DNA of 39,715 nucleotides from Alphaproteobacteria bacterium (GTDB lineage Bacteria > Pseudomonadota > Alphaproteobacteria > Rhizobiales > Aestuariivirgaceae), in contig JAGWTZ010000029.1 of NCBI GenBank assembly GCA_028868695.1, positions 1-39,715 on the forward strand, given 5' to 3'. Shown in pieces: positions 15,209 to 24,702 of this stretch. A program made the position numbers and the translations under genes. Every line of letters starts with the position of its first letter. Positions within the stretch are counted from its first letter, which is position 1. The notes beneath the pieces are model-generated. The model searched no databases. It had not been told where the DNA came from and worked only from the letters and a program-made list of their open reading frames with translations.

Positions 15209-16387
15209 TTACGGGAGGACTTTTGCCGCACTGCTGCTTGCCTCGCTGCAGAGGGCAGCCACGAGTGTGCGCGTGAGCTTGCGTTGCACATCAAGCCTGT
15301 CGAACAGCGCGGCGCAAGCTGCTGCCAATGACAGCCCCACGGCACCCGCGGCCAGCGCTGGCGAAAGCAAACCATGGTCCGGCAATTGCCAATCAGTCCA
15401 CAGGATGCGGGTGATGGTGAGCACAGGCTCATGCAGGCAATAGACCGGGAAGGACAGCCAGCCGAGGACGTGCATCACTCTTGCCGTCATGGGGCTGGCG
15501 GGCCTTGCCATCGCACCCCAGGCCACCGCCGCAGGGGCCAGCGCAACGACTGCCACAAGGCCATACCAGCCCTTCATCGTCCAGGGCATGGCGAGGATCA
15601 GGACAAGCAAGAGGCATGGCCCAAGGCCGGTTCGCAGCGCGCGGGGAAGCACCGAGGTCACCCGCGCCTGATGGCGGCGCCAGAGATCGTGAACCAGCAT
15701 GCCCGCCGCAAAGCCGCAGGCCACACGCGGGAAGCCAACGGCAAAAGTGGCCCTGTCCCACCCGCCGAAGATGTTGATGGGATGAGCGGCGTTCGCTGTG
15801 CCGAGGATCCACGGCACAAGCAGCAGCGCCGCCAGGCTTATGGCCCAAAAGGCCACCAGCCTTCCCGGCTTCAGGCGCACAAGGGCCAGGAAGCCAGCGC
15901 TTGCCGCCAATTCAAAGGAGATGGACCACAGCGGCGAATTGCCAGGGAAAATCAAGCCATGGGCGGCGGCGCCTGATTGCTCCACAAAGCCGCCGCCGAA
16001 ATGGGGAATGAAGAACAGGTTTTGCAGTGAAGCCAACAGAGCTTCACTTTGGGTGAAATCGCTGGAGCCATGGCCCGCCATTAGCCTCAGGGCCGCAAAG
16101 CCGAGCAAGGTGCCCATGGCGGCCAAGGGAAACAGGCGCCCCACGCGGCGCGCCATGAATTCAGGCCCGGACATTCCGCCCGCGAGCTTGGCGGCATAGG
16201 CATGGCTGATGACAAAGCCCGATAGCACGAAGAACACGTCAACGGCCAAGGGCGCATTGAACAGGAAGGGATAGTGATATTGCTGGTTGAAATGCAGCAA
16301 CATCACCATCAGCGCCGCGATGCCGCGCATGCCGTCCAAGACTTCAAAACGATGCTGTTCCGCGCCCATGTTGCCGCCGCCTTTCAT
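15209..16387 (-). CDS. Acyltransferase family 3 membrane protein
   Basis: The 392-residue protein has about ten membrane helices and the acyltransferase-3 signatures: FEVLDGMRGIAALMVMLLHF with the catalytic-type His, VDVFFVLSGFVISHAYA, and ARRVGRLFPL. The middle SPLWSISFELAASAGFLAL and C-terminal WLSFPVYCLHEPVL are also typical. Such enzymes O-acylate (mostly O-acetylate) exported polysaccharides, peptidoglycan or lipids. Start could be the second Met (MGAEQHRF, six codons in). No glycan synthesis genes adjoin it, so the target is unknown. Confidence 0.9.
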   Translation of the reverse strand: MKGGGNMGAEQHRFEVLDGMRGIAALMVMLLHFNQQYHYPFLFNAPLAVDVFFVLSGFVISHAYAAKLAGGMSGPEFMARRVGRLFPLAAMGTLLGFAALRLMAGHGSSDFTQSEALLASLQNLFFIPHFGGGFVEQSGAAAHGLIFPGNSPLWSISFELAASAGFLALVRLKPGRLVAFWAISLAALLLVPWILGTANAAHPINIFGGWDRATFAVGFPRVACGFAAGMLVHDLWRRHQARVTSVLPRALRTGLGPCLLLVLILAMPWTMKGWYGLVAVVALAPAAVAWGAMARPASPMTARVMHVLGWLSFPVYCLHEPVLTITRILWTDWQLPDHGLLSPALAAGAVGLSLAAACAALFDRLDVQRKLTRTLVAALCSEASSSAAKVLP

Positions 16388-16488
16388 GGCCGCAGCTTCT
16401 AACGCCCTGCCCCAGCCAGGCGCATGGCAATGCTTGCATAAGACCGGGAACTTGCGCCTAGCCGCCTATACCAAAGGCTAGCCGCGGT

Positions 16489-17916
16489 TCATGCGCCATG
16501 GCCGATCAGCGCCTTGACCTCGAGGAAATCATGGATGCCCCAATCGGCATATTCGCGGCCGTTGCCGGATTGCTTGTAGCCGCCAAAGGGGGCGAAGGTA
16601 TCCCAGGCTGGCGAATTGATCTTCACCTGCCCTGCCCTGATCTGCCGCGCCACGCGGCGGGCGCGGTCAATGTCCTTGCCGGAGACGGCTGCGGACAACC
16701 CATAGACGGTGTCATTGGCGATGGCGATCGCCTCGGCCTCTGTCTCGTAGGGCATGATGGAAAGCACCGGGCCAAAGATCTCCTCGCGCGCGATGGTCAT
16801 GCCAGGAGTGACGTGGCCAAACACGGTCGGCTTCACATAGGCACCCCGGTTCAGTCCGTCTGGGCGGCCAAGGCCGCCAGCAACCAGTGTGGCGCCTTCC
16901 CTGATGCCGCTTTCGATGAGGGACTGGATCTTGTTGTATTGCGTGATGCTGACCACAGGGCCCAGAACGGTATCAGCCTTGCCCGGGTCTCCCACCTTGT
17001 GTTCATCGGCCACGCGCTTGGCGATTCTCACGGCGGCATCATGTTGCCGTGCCTGCACCAGCATGCGCGTGGGGGCATTGCAGGATTGGCCGGAATTCGA
17101 CATCACGGCGCGCACGCCCTTGGCCACCGCATCATCGAGATCGGCATCATCAAGAATGATGTTGGGCGATTTGCCGCCGAGCTCTTGCGAGACACGCTTC
17201 ACCGTATCCGCCGCTGCCTTGGCAACCAGAATGCCCGCGCGTGTCGATCCGGTGAAGGACATCATGTCAATGCCAGGATGAGACGCCATGGCACTTCCCA
17301 CGCCTGCGCCATCGCCGTTAATCAGGTTGAACACGCCAGCCGGCGTGCCCGCGGCTTGCATCACCTCGGCCCAGATCAGCGCATTGAAGGGCGCAAGCTC
17401 GGACGGCTTCAGGATCATCGTGCAGCCGGCGGCAATGGCGGGCGCAACCTTCGCCGCGATCTGGTTGAGCGGCCAGTTCCACGGGGTGATCAAGCCCACA
17501 ACGCCTATGCCCTCGCGGACAATGCGCGTGGTGCCGCGCTGCTCCTCGAAATGGAAAATCTCAAGCGCCTTGATGGTGGATTGCAGATGCGCCATGCCGC
17601 AATAGGCCTGTTCATCCTTGGCGAATTGCAGGGGGGCACCCATCTCGCGGGACACGGCAATCGCGAAATCGTCATAGCGTTTCATGTATTCTTCAAGGAT
17701 GCGCTGCAGCAGGGCGAGGCGCTCTTCCTTGCTGGTCTGGGAGAAAGCCACAAAAGCCCGCCGCGCCGCCGCCACGGCCAAGTCCACATCCGCAGCACTG
17801 CCCAGCGAAACCTGCGCAAAGGCCTCTTCCGTGGCGGGGTTGATGACGTCAATCTGGCGCGGGAGAGCCGGAGCAACCCATTGGCCGTTGATGAACATTT
17901 TCAGATTATGGCTCAT
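16489..17916 (-). CDS. NAD(P)-dependent aldehyde dehydrogenase
   Basis: The 475-residue protein has the full aldehyde dehydrogenase plan. The coenzyme-binding region includes GLITPWNWPLNQ and LKPSELAPF. FTGSTRAG is the Rossmann loop, general base Glu245 lies in SQELGGKSP, and nucleophile Cys279 lies in NSGQSCNAPTRML. IFGPVLSIMPYE and the C-terminal APFGGYKQSGNGREYADWG are also present. It resembles the broad-specificity bacterial group acting on short aldehydes (DhaS/betaine-aldehyde-like); the substrate is not set. A TetR-like palindrome lies about 87 bases upstream of the start. It is a single gene between the acyltransferase and the AT-richer region that follows. Confidence 0.94.
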   Translation of the reverse strand: MSHNLKMFINGQWVAPALPRQIDVINPATEEAFAQVSLGSAADVDLAVAAARRAFVAFSQTSKEERLALLQRILEEYMKRYDDFAIAVSREMGAPLQFAKDEQAYCGMAHLQSTIKALEIFHFEEQRGTTRIVREGIGVVGLITPWNWPLNQIAAKVAPAIAAGCTMILKPSELAPFNALIWAEVMQAAGTPAGVFNLINGDGAGVGSAMASHPGIDMMSFTGSTRAGILVAKAAADTVKRVSQELGGKSPNIILDDADLDDAVAKGVRAVMSNSGQSCNAPTRMLVQARQHDAAVRIAKRVADEHKVGDPGKADTVLGPVVSITQYNKIQSLIESGIREGATLVAGGLGRPDGLNRGAYVKPTVFGHVTPGMTIAREEIFGPVLSIMPYETEAEAIAIANDTVYGLSAAVSGKDIDRARRVARQIRAGQVKINSPAWDTFAPFGGYKQSGNGREYADWGIHDFLEVKALIGHGA

Positions 17917-18002
17917 TACTTCGCCCTCAGTTCAGCGTTAGCCTCGACAATACAACCGAACGGGACGAATCCCATCAAAATCAATTTGCAGACCAAAATG
18001 AG

Positions 18003-18019
18003 TTGACAGTCAGTGTCAA
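18003..18019. promoter_or_regulatory. Operator-like palindrome upstream of the aldehyde dehydrogenase gene
   Basis: TTGACAGTCAGTGTCAA consists of perfect 6-bp inverted arms (TTGACA and TGTCAA) around GTCAG. This layout is common for TetR-family repressor sites. It lies in the 126-base gap between the aldehyde dehydrogenase start (17916) and the 3' end of the double hydrolase gene. TTGACA could also serve as a -35 element on either strand. The cognate regulator is not in the window. Confidence 0.5.
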
Positions 18020-18042
18020 TGCGGGCGCTTAGAACCCGTCAA

Positions 18043-20028
18043 TCAGAGCCTAAATAGACTAAGGTATGTGAGCAAGTTGAACGCCGCGGCCATGGCAAAC
18101 TTATATGCGCCCGGTATGGAGCCATAGCTGTCATAGATCGTTTTGATAAATGAAAGTCGCGGGAAACCTTGCAGTTTCGAAAAGCCAAAGAGATCGTTCA
18201 GGTTCAAGAGATTGGAAATGAATATGTCTTCAACAAAAACAAACGTAAGAGCGATGGCGAGCGGAAACAAAAAATTAATTTGCACAAGGGCAGTGAACCA
18301 CGTGCTTCGATGGGGGGCGAATTGCTCTGTGTTGCGGCTGGCCGGCGGCACAGCGCCCTTAACAATAAAGTCTGCAAATTCTTGCCAGTTATTGTCATCA
18401 AGCGCCGCGGAATGGCCTCCGATTGCATATCCTACATTTCTTATTGCACTGTCATCACAGGAAAAGCCATCATGACCCGCTCCGCCAAGTTCCAAAGCGC
18501 CGAAAGTCAAACGGCCGATGGCCTTGGGCAGAAATGCAACAACCCAATCCGCCGTAGCTTTATAGTTCAACAATAGGCGAATCCTCTTGGCTTCAATGAT
18601 GGGTTGCCAGTCAAACTTTGACTTGACTACTGAGCCCGCAAAAATCACGCGCTCAAATTTACAGTTCAAATAATCGCGCATTGCGGTTGCCGCAAGATAT
18701 GTTCCGTTGGAATGGCCGATGAAATGCATCTCAGCCTCGGGATAGAGCGCCCTTGCGGTTGCGAAACGGTCCATCAGCCATTCCACTTTTGTCCTGCGCA
18801 CCCAGGGGAGCAGGAAAGGCAGGGCAGCGAAATAGCCATAACTCTGAGTATCAGTGCGCAGCTTTCCAACGGGCGTGTAAACATGGTCGTCCCTAATGCG
18901 CAGATGACTGGCGATTTTTTTGGCCCACGCTCCTGTGTCTCGAATGCCGTGGATGACAAAGACGAAAGACCTTATGGTACGATCTGGTTTGGCATTCACT
19001 GAATCGTCCAGATATTTTAGTGGTATTTCATGAGCTTTGAGGATTTGGCGATTTTGCATGAAAAACGGGCTGCTCCTGTCGCTTCTGCCAACACAGGCCA
19101 ATATCAATTCGCGACGTTTGGCCCTTTTTTTGTTTTCTCTCAAATTGGCTGCACCGGTACCCTTTTTATCGAACAGATCGAGAATGGTATCCTGATTGGT
19201 GTCTTGGATTTCAACAAACATCACTTCACTAGTTTGTTTGAAGGACATTTCAATGTCGATGATCTCGATTGCCGAAATCATCCGGTCGTCTGTTGGCAAC
19301 ATGTGTGTCACGTCAACACTCAGACGATTGTTTTGCAATGGCCGGGATGTGACATCTAGCCATTGCATGCGTGTGTTGAAAATGAAGGGTGCGCCGCGAC
19401 GCAATTGGTAGATGATCGGGATTGATTGACCGCCAAAGATTAGTTTTGCATCGCCAAAAGCACTAGCGAAAACACCCAATACGCCATACACAAAGGCAAC
19501 CCATCCGTAGAAATTGTAGATAAGCCAATCGGCCGGTTTCCAACGTGGGCTGGATAGCCAGCCCCGAGTGTTACCTGAAGCAAAAACAATTTCCTTAACT
19601 GCGTTGTGCCATGTGCGGTCTGAGTTATTGCTCAGCTCCACGTATTCATCTTCAAGTTCGCTATCGTAGCCATCGCAGTTGTGCTTCGTGATGATGAGTG
19701 CTTTTCTAGCGACCGGTGCGCTGAAGCCGTGTGACAAAAAAACGATTTCGTCATACTGGCGATGCAAGCAAAGCTGATCAAGCCTCTTCACCAAGCGAAT
19801 TACTGCTTCGCTAGCCAACTCGCCGGACAGTTTGCTTTGAAAGCAGCTGAAAACTGCCATATCCACGCCGGTGAAATGAACTTGCTGCAACTCTTCGCAA
19901 TAGTCTTTCAGTGCTTGGGTAATATGATCTTTGAAGCCTGAAAGACAGATCAGCAAACCCCGCGCTTCCCTTCCCTTGCTGGCCTTAAATTGCCAACCGT
20001 CGGTTTCTATTGCCCATCCATTTGACAT
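18043..20028 (-). CDS. Large protein with two alpha/beta-hydrolase halves and C-terminal membrane helices
   Basis: I do not recognise this 661-residue protein as a named family. The second half (about 350-560) is a complete lipase-like alpha/beta hydrolase: oxyanion region FVIHGIRDTGAW (357-367), nucleophile Ser440 in GHSNG, Asp494 in KATADWVV and His539 in GGHSAALD. The first half (about 20-245) has the same order in weaker form: LLICLSGFKDH, Ser103 in LSHGFSAP, Asp225 in WLDVTSRP and His242 in VTHML. The halves are joined by a charged linker (about 285-350). Hydrophobic stretches at about 580-600 and 640-660 suggest a membrane anchor. There is no signal peptide. The gene is visibly richer in A and T than its neighbours (AAA, TTT and AAT codons are common), suggesting horizontal acquisition. 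Confidence 0.72.
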   Translation of the reverse strand: MSNGWAIETDGWQFKASKGREARGLLICLSGFKDHITQALKDYCEELQQVHFTGVDMAVFSCFQSKLSGELASEAVIRLVKRLDQLCLHRQYDEIVFLSHGFSAPVARKALIITKHNCDGYDSELEDEYVELSNNSDRTWHNAVKEIVFASGNTRGWLSSPRWKPADWLIYNFYGWVAFVYGVLGVFASAFGDAKLIFGGQSIPIIYQLRRGAPFIFNTRMQWLDVTSRPLQNNRLSVDVTHMLPTDDRMISAIEIIDIEMSFKQTSEVMFVEIQDTNQDTILDLFDKKGTGAANLRENKKRAKRRELILACVGRSDRSSPFFMQNRQILKAHEIPLKYLDDSVNAKPDRTIRSFVFVIHGIRDTGAWAKKIASHLRIRDDHVYTPVGKLRTDTQSYGYFAALPFLLPWVRRTKVEWLMDRFATARALYPEAEMHFIGHSNGTYLAATAMRDYLNCKFERVIFAGSVVKSKFDWQPIIEAKRIRLLLNYKATADWVVAFLPKAIGRLTFGALELGGAGHDGFSCDDSAIRNVGYAIGGHSAALDDNNWQEFADFIVKGAVPPASRNTEQFAPHRSTWFTALVQINFLFPLAIALTFVFVEDIFISNLLNLNDLFGFSKLQGFPRLSFIKTIYDSYGSIPGAYKFAMAAAFNLLTYLSLFRL

Positions 20029-20404
20029 ATGCGTTTCCCCGAGTTTTTTGTGCCCCTTTCAACTATTGATAGCGCGTCTACCGAAAGTTGCAATATCCGT
20101 TGGCTTCAACAGAGGTGGACTGGGCCTCTGCCATTGCTTTTTCGCAGGCGCCGTTCTCTGCTGACATCGACACGCTTAATGAATTTGGCCGAAGGGTATT
20201 CGGGTCAGCTTGACACAAATCCAGCAGCGCCAATGCAAACGTGATGGCCAAATCGATTTTCGCACCTGCACCACGCGAGGCCTGTGTAAGGCCTCCTGAG
20301 TTGCCGGGATGATGTTGACAAGCGCCAATCCGAAAGCCATTGCGCCAAGCCCGCCGCTGTGGAATCCTTTTTCCGGCTGTGGGCATTATGCAAGGCGGTG
20401 CAGA
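20029..20404. other. About 375 bp without a convincing gene
   Basis: This stretch lies between two divergent starts. The longest frame (minus strand, 20078-20386, 102 codons) has a plausible middle (AKIDLAITFALALLDLC) but no ribosome-binding site, no clear start and no family resemblance. It could be the remains of a small gene, or chance. TTGACA occurs at about 20313 on the plus strand but I see no good -10 element near it. Composition shifts here from AT-rich back to the high GC of the chromosome. Confidence 0.4.
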
Positions 20405-21280
20405 ATGGATGCCAGGAAGCTTGTCCAGACCTATATTGATGCATGGAGCGCGCGCGACGCCGGGGCAATCCTGGCGAGCCTGACCGAGGACGGGACCTAT
20501 GAAGATCCGTCAACCGGCGGCCCCCTCTCCGGGGATGCGCTGCGCAAACATGTCGGAGGGTTGTTCGCCGCCTTCCCTGATCTCAATTTCGAACTCGTGA
20601 GTTTCGGGCAAACCGGCGAGACGGCGGCGGCTTTCGAGTGGATCATGCGTGGCACCAATAGCGGCAGCATGATGGGCCTGCCGCCCACAGGCAAAAGCAT
20701 TGCCCTGCGCGGCGCGGATTTCGTGACGTTCCGGGATGGCAAGATTGCAAAGGTCACCGGTTATTTCGACCGGGGAGAAACGCCGCGCCAGCTGGGGCTT
20801 GATGTCATCGTGCAGCCCAAGCAAATCGGGCCGTTCAAGTTTGGGATTTCCACCGTGGTGCAGACTGGCAAGACGCAGGAGCCTGGCGCCTTTTCCATCA
20901 CCTTTCTTGAGGCCCATGATGATGCCGCCGTGCAGCGCGTGCGCGAGGCTTCACGCGCCTCACTGGCGGACATGCTGAAAATGGATGGTTTCATTGGAGC
21001 GACAACATCCACCGTGGGTCACCGCATGGTGACGATCAGCGCCTGGGACAGCCCGGAGGCCTCGCGCGCCGTGATGCGCCAGGGCAAGCACGCGGAAGTG
21101 ATGAAGATGATGTTCGATGGCGAGACCGCAGACCACGGCTTCACCAGCGTGTGGACCAAGCACCATGTCAATCCTGTGATAGTGCGCTGTCCCGCTTGCG
21201 GCAAGACAACGCGCGGGCCAGATGCGGCGCGGATGTGTTCCTGCGGCGCGAAATTGCCCGATCCTGTTCCCTTCTGGTAG
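20405..21280 (+). CDS. Three-module protein: SnoaL-like fold, ABM-like domain and zinc ribbon
   Basis: The 291-residue protein starts MDARKLVQTYIDAWSARDAGAIL. Residues 1-130 are a SnoaL/ketosteroid-isomerase-like cone fold, with DGTYEDPSTGGPLSG, then GLPPTGKSIALRGADFVTFRDGKI and VTGYFDRGET. Residues about 145-255 look like a dimeric alpha-beta barrel of the antibiotic-biosynthesis-monooxygenase type (FSITFLEAHDDAAVQRVREA, then DMLKMDGFIGATTSTVGHRMVTISAWDSPEA). The tail has a CxxC...CxC zinc-ribbon pattern (Cys262, 265, 278, 280). SnoaL-fold proteins include polyketide cyclases and small-molecule isomerases. The three-part fusion is unusual and no function can be assigned. ATG 20405 fits the domain start; the frame extends 32 codons upstream without homology. 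Confidence 0.75.
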   Translation: MDARKLVQTYIDAWSARDAGAILASLTEDGTYEDPSTGGPLSGDALRKHVGGLFAAFPDLNFELVSFGQTGETAAAFEWIMRGTNSGSMMGLPPTGKSIALRGADFVTFRDGKIAKVTGYFDRGETPRQLGLDVIVQPKQIGPFKFGISTVVQTGKTQEPGAFSITFLEAHDDAAVQRVREASRASLADMLKMDGFIGATTSTVGHRMVTISAWDSPEASRAVMRQGKHAEVMKMMFDGETADHGFTSVWTKHHVNPVIVRCPACGKTTRGPDAARMCSCGAKLPDPVPFW

Positions 21281-21363
21281 CGGCCCTGCCGCGAAGGCGG
21301 AATGAAGGCTGCTGTCAGCAACTGTCAGGAGGCACCCTTCCCTGCTGACGGTGCTGCGCCTAT

Positions 21364-23676
21364 ATGTGGGCCATGGGACATTCACGTCAGGAAGGCGGAT
21401 TCGCGGAAGCGCCGATGCCGCCGCTCGAGGGATATGACACGCTGCCGGATTCGGCGCGCGCCGGGCTGGAGGCGCTGCGCCCCGAGGTGCAGGCGCTGCC
21501 CATGTTTGCGCCGCACCGGCCGGCCAAGCCGCCCAAATCCGAAGGCGGCAAGCGGCTGGAAGTGGTCTCGCCCTATGAGCCGAAGGGCGACCAGCCCACC
21601 GCCATCAGGGAACTGGTGGCTGGCGTGAACGCGCAGGAGCGCAACCAGGTTCTGCTCGGCGTCACCGGCTCGGGCAAGACCTACACCATGGCCAAGATCA
21701 TCGAGGCCACGCAGCGACCCGCCCTCATCATGGCGCCGAACAAGACGCTAGCCGCCCAGCTTTATGGCGAGTTCCAGAACTTCTTCCCCAACAATGCGGT
21801 GGAGTATTTCGTTTCCTATTACGACTATTACACGCCCGAAGCCTATGTGCCGCGCTCGGACACCTATATCGAGAAGGAAAGCTCGATCAACGAACAGATC
21901 GACCGCATGCGCCATTCGGCCACGCGCTCGCTGTTGGAGCGGGATGACGTGATCGTCGTCGCCTCAGTCTCCTGCATCTATGGCATCGGAGACGTGGAAA
22001 CCTATTCGGCCATGACCTTCGCGGTAAAGAAGGGCCAGACCATCAGCCAGCGGCAACTGATCGCCGACCTTGTGGCACTTCACTACAAGCGCAATGACCA
22101 GAATTTCGTGCGCGGCTCGTTCCGGGTGCGCGGCGACACGATTGAATTGTTCCCCTCGCATCTGGATGACCGCGCCTGGCGCTTCTCGCTGTTTGGCGAT
22201 GAGATTGAGGCGATCTCGGAGTTTGATCCGCTCACCGGGCAGAAACGCGCGGAGCTGGAGGCGGTGAAGGTCTATTCCAACTCGCATTATGTGACGCCCA
22301 AGCCCACGCTGGAACAGGCCGTGACGCGCATCAAGCATGACCTGCAGCTGCGCCTGCATGAGTTCAACAGCGCGGGCCGCATTCTCGAGGCGCAGCGGCT
22401 GGAACAACGCACGCTGTTTGACATTGAGATGATGATGGCCACCGGCTCTTGCGCCGGCATCGAAAACTATTCGCGTTATCTCACCGGCCGCAAGCCGGGC
22501 GAGCCGCCGCCGACGCTGTTTGAATATCTGCCGGACAACGCCATCGTGTTCACCGATGAAAGCCATGTCACCGTTCCGCAGATCGGCGGCATGTTCAAGG
22601 GCGACTTCAACCGCAAGGCCACGCTCGCGGAATATGGCTTCCGCCTGCCCTCCTGCATCGACAACCGCCCGCTGCGCTTTGAAGAGTGGGACGCGATGCG
22701 CCCGCAGTCGATCTATGTTTCGGCGACACCCGGCGGGTGGGAGCTGGAGCAGACCGGCGGCGTGTTCTCGGAACAGGTGATCCGCCCCACGGGCCTGATT
22801 GATCCACCCGTCATCATCCGCCCGGTGAAGGACCAGGTGGATGATCTGGTGGCGGAGTGCAAGGCCGTGGCGCTGGCGGGCAGCCGCGTGCTGGTCACCA
22901 CGCTCACCAAGCGCATGGCGGAAGACCTCACGGAATACATGCATGAGCAAGGCGTGCGCGTGCGCTACATGCACAGCGACATCGACACGCTGGAGCGCAT
23001 CGAGATTTTGCGTGACCTGCGGCTGGGCGCGTTTGACGTGCTGATCGGCATCAACCTGTTGCGCGAAGGCCTGGACATTCCAGAATGCGCTTTGGTGGCC
23101 ATTCTCGATGCCGACAAGGAAGGCTTCCTGCGCTCGGAAACCTCACTGGTGCAGACCATCGGCCGCGCGGCGCGCAATGTGGAAGGCCGCGTCATCATGT
23201 ATGCCGACCAGATCACCGGCTCCATGCAGCGCGCCATTGCCGAAACCGACCGCCGCCGCGCCAAGCAGCAGGCCTATAACGCCGCCAATGGCATCACGCC
23301 GCAATCGGTGAAGAAGAACATCAGCGACATCATGAAGAGCGTCTACGAGCAGGACCATGTGCAGGTGGACGCCGGCCTCAGCGAGGATGGCGCAGCTTTG
23401 GTGGGCCACAACCTCGAAAGGGTTCTCGCCGACATGGAAAAGCGCATGCGCGAAGCGGCAGCGAATTTGGAATTCGAAGAAGCCGCGCGCCTGCGTGACG
23501 AGGTGAAGCGGCTGAAGGCCGTTGAGCTAGCCGTGATGGAAGACCCGCTGGCGCGGAGTTCAAACATCCAGGACGCGGAGGCCAGCTGGCCAAAGGCAAA
23601 GACGCTGGAGCGCAAGGCGGGGAGCACGGCAGGCAAACCGGGGACGCGGGCGTATAGGGGGCCGAAGAGGAAGTGA
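21364..23676 (+). CDS. uvrB: UvrABC excinuclease subunit B
   Basis: The 770-residue DNA-repair helicase loads UvrC at damage found by UvrA. Walker A is GVTGSGKT (99-106). The beta-hairpin inserted into DNA is [26 protein letters not shown]. Helicase motifs include FTDESH and ISVSATPG-like [12 protein letters not shown], then [12 protein letters not shown] and QTIGRAARN. The C-terminal UVR domain ([28 protein letters not shown]) contacts UvrC. About 60 N-terminal and 45 C-terminal residues exceed the E. coli protein (673 residues), as in other alphaproteobacteria. The start may be ATG 21364 or the ATG nine bases on. I see no GTTC-N7-GTTC SOS box upstream. Confidence 0.97.
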   Translation: MWAMGHSRQEGGFAEAPMPPLEGYDTLPDSARAGLEALRPEVQALPMFAPHRPAKPPKSEGGKRLEVVSPYEPKGDQPTAIRELVAGVNAQERNQVLLGVTGSGKTYTMAKIIEATQRPALIMAPNKTLAAQLYGEFQNFFPNNAVEYFVSYYDYYTPEAYVPRSDTYIEKESSINEQIDRMRHSATRSLLERDDVIVVASVSCIYGIGDVETYSAMTFAVKKGQTISQRQLIADLVALHYKRNDQNFVRGSFRVRGDTIELFPSHLDDRAWRFSLFGDEIEAISEFDPLTGQKRAELEAVKVYSNSHYVTPKPTLEQAVTRIKHDLQLRLHEFNSAGRILEAQRLEQRTLFDIEMMMATGSCAGIENYSRYLTGRKPGEPPPTLFEYLPDNAIVFTDESHVTVPQIGGMFKGDFNRKATLAEYGFRLPSCIDNRPLRFEEWDAMRPQSIYVSATPGGWELEQTGGVFSEQVIRPTGLIDPPVIIRPVKDQVDDLVAECKAVALAGSRVLVTTLTKRMAEDLTEYMHEQGVRVRYMHSDIDTLERIEILRDLRLGAFDVLIGINLLREGLDIPECALVAILDADKEGFLRSETSLVQTIGRAARNVEGRVIMYADQITGSMQRAIAETDRRRAKQQAYNAANGITPQSVKKNISDIMKSVYEQDHVQVDAGLSEDGAALVGHNLERVLADMEKRMREAAANLEFEEAARLRDEVKRLKAVELAVMEDPLARSSNIQDAEASWPKAKTLERKAGSTAGKPGTRAYRGPKRK

Positions 23677-23728
23677 AACCTTAAGCCATCCAAAGCAACA
23701 ATAGAACTTAGGACCAGCCTTAGTTGTT

Positions 23729-24442
23729 TCACTTCAGCATCAGGAGAAGAACTGCCGATACGCACTTCCGTGTAAATTCCTTTGCCCTCTCTGGCATAGA
23801 GGCAAATTTCCAAAGATCATTTGGATCAACGTGATGTTCTTTTGCAATTGGAAAAAAGAACAACTCCCGGAAAGCCAGATTTGCCAACATAGCCATTAAG
23901 AGCAACTTTCTTCTTTTCTCTGATAGTTCATTGAACTTCAGATACTTGTCCGCATCAACAATGGTCTCCAATTTCTCTATGTTCGGTGCCAACAGCTTTT
24001 GCAATTGCGCAAAATACTTTTGCACTGGCTCGTCAGAATATGAGATTTTGAATGCCTTATGGGCAAACTCATTCCTAATTTTCCGAAAGAGAGTCAGCGC
24101 ATCGTAAGTGCTTCTCTCCATCCAACCCAGCTGAAAGGCCAACTCAACTCGTGCGAAATGTGAACCAAGTGGACCCACTGGACCAAAAACTGAGTTCTCT
24201 TCATTTTTCGAGTCCAAGTGTTCCATTCTGAATTTGATAAGTGCCTACACGCGATCTTCAAGATAAGAACCAAAGATGAGCACTTGACCGGTCTCTCTCT
24301 CGTCGAAAAGACTCGCAAAAATATTTGGCAAATCGTCCGCCTCAAAATTCAATTTTGCAAGCTTGTCTAACGCACGACTAATCGTTGCCGCGTACATAGC
24401 CTTCGCACCGGCTTCAATCATCTTCTCATCAGGAAATGGCAT
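23729..24442 (-). pseudogene. MltR-like (mannitol repressor family) gene split by one in-frame amber codon
   Basis: Two minus-strand frames in the same phase are separated only by one TAG (24245-24247) and six sense codons (ALIKFR). Read through, they give a protein of about 237 residues. The C-terminal part (GPVGPLGSHFARVELAFQLGWMERSTYDALTLFRKIRNEFAHKAF) closely resembles the core of the MltR/MtlR family (GPLGSF-ARI-LAYALG, then IRKIRN-FAH). The N-terminal part (ISRALDKLAKLNF, ERETGQVLIFGSYLEDRV) supplies the helix that normally runs into it. So this is probably one gene with a nonsense mutation, or two short genes restarting at ATG 24226. The region is distinctly AT-rich against its neighbours, which suggests recent acquisition. 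Function here is unknown; many MltR-like proteins are not mannitol repressors. Confidence 0.6.
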
Positions 24443-24702
24443 CCAATAAGACCCCAAACTTTAGTGATCACTCCGCCTCGCAAAACCGCTGATTTCGGTG
24501 GGTTTGCCGTGACAGCACGAAACTTAAGCCGCCCGTGGCATCATGGCTTTCAGCTTGTCGCCAAGTGCGCGCTTTGGCAAGACCCCTGCTCCACCGAGGT
24601 TCGACGGGTTGGCATTGCGAACCAAATGCTGCAAAGAAGCACCTCAGATTCCGCTTGCCACTTACTGTAGCTGCGATAGCGTTATGCTTGCAGGGGATGC
24701 TA

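Noticed and set aside
16498-18006. 502-codon open frame opposite the aldehyde dehydrogenase gene
   Set aside because: It mirrors the real gene on the other strand; long antisense frames are common in GC-rich DNA and the translation shows no family motif.
18043-20028. Phage-defence system
   Set aside because: A single AT-rich hydrolase gene without nuclease, toxin or sensor partners is not enough; noted only as a possibility.
20078-20386. 102-codon minus-strand frame in the gap after the double hydrolase gene
   Set aside because: No ribosome-binding site, no recognisable domain and no clear start; kept only as a remark on the gap.
21281-21363. SOS (LexA) box before uvrB
   Set aside because: No GTTC-N7-GTTC or close match was found by eye in the 83-base gap.
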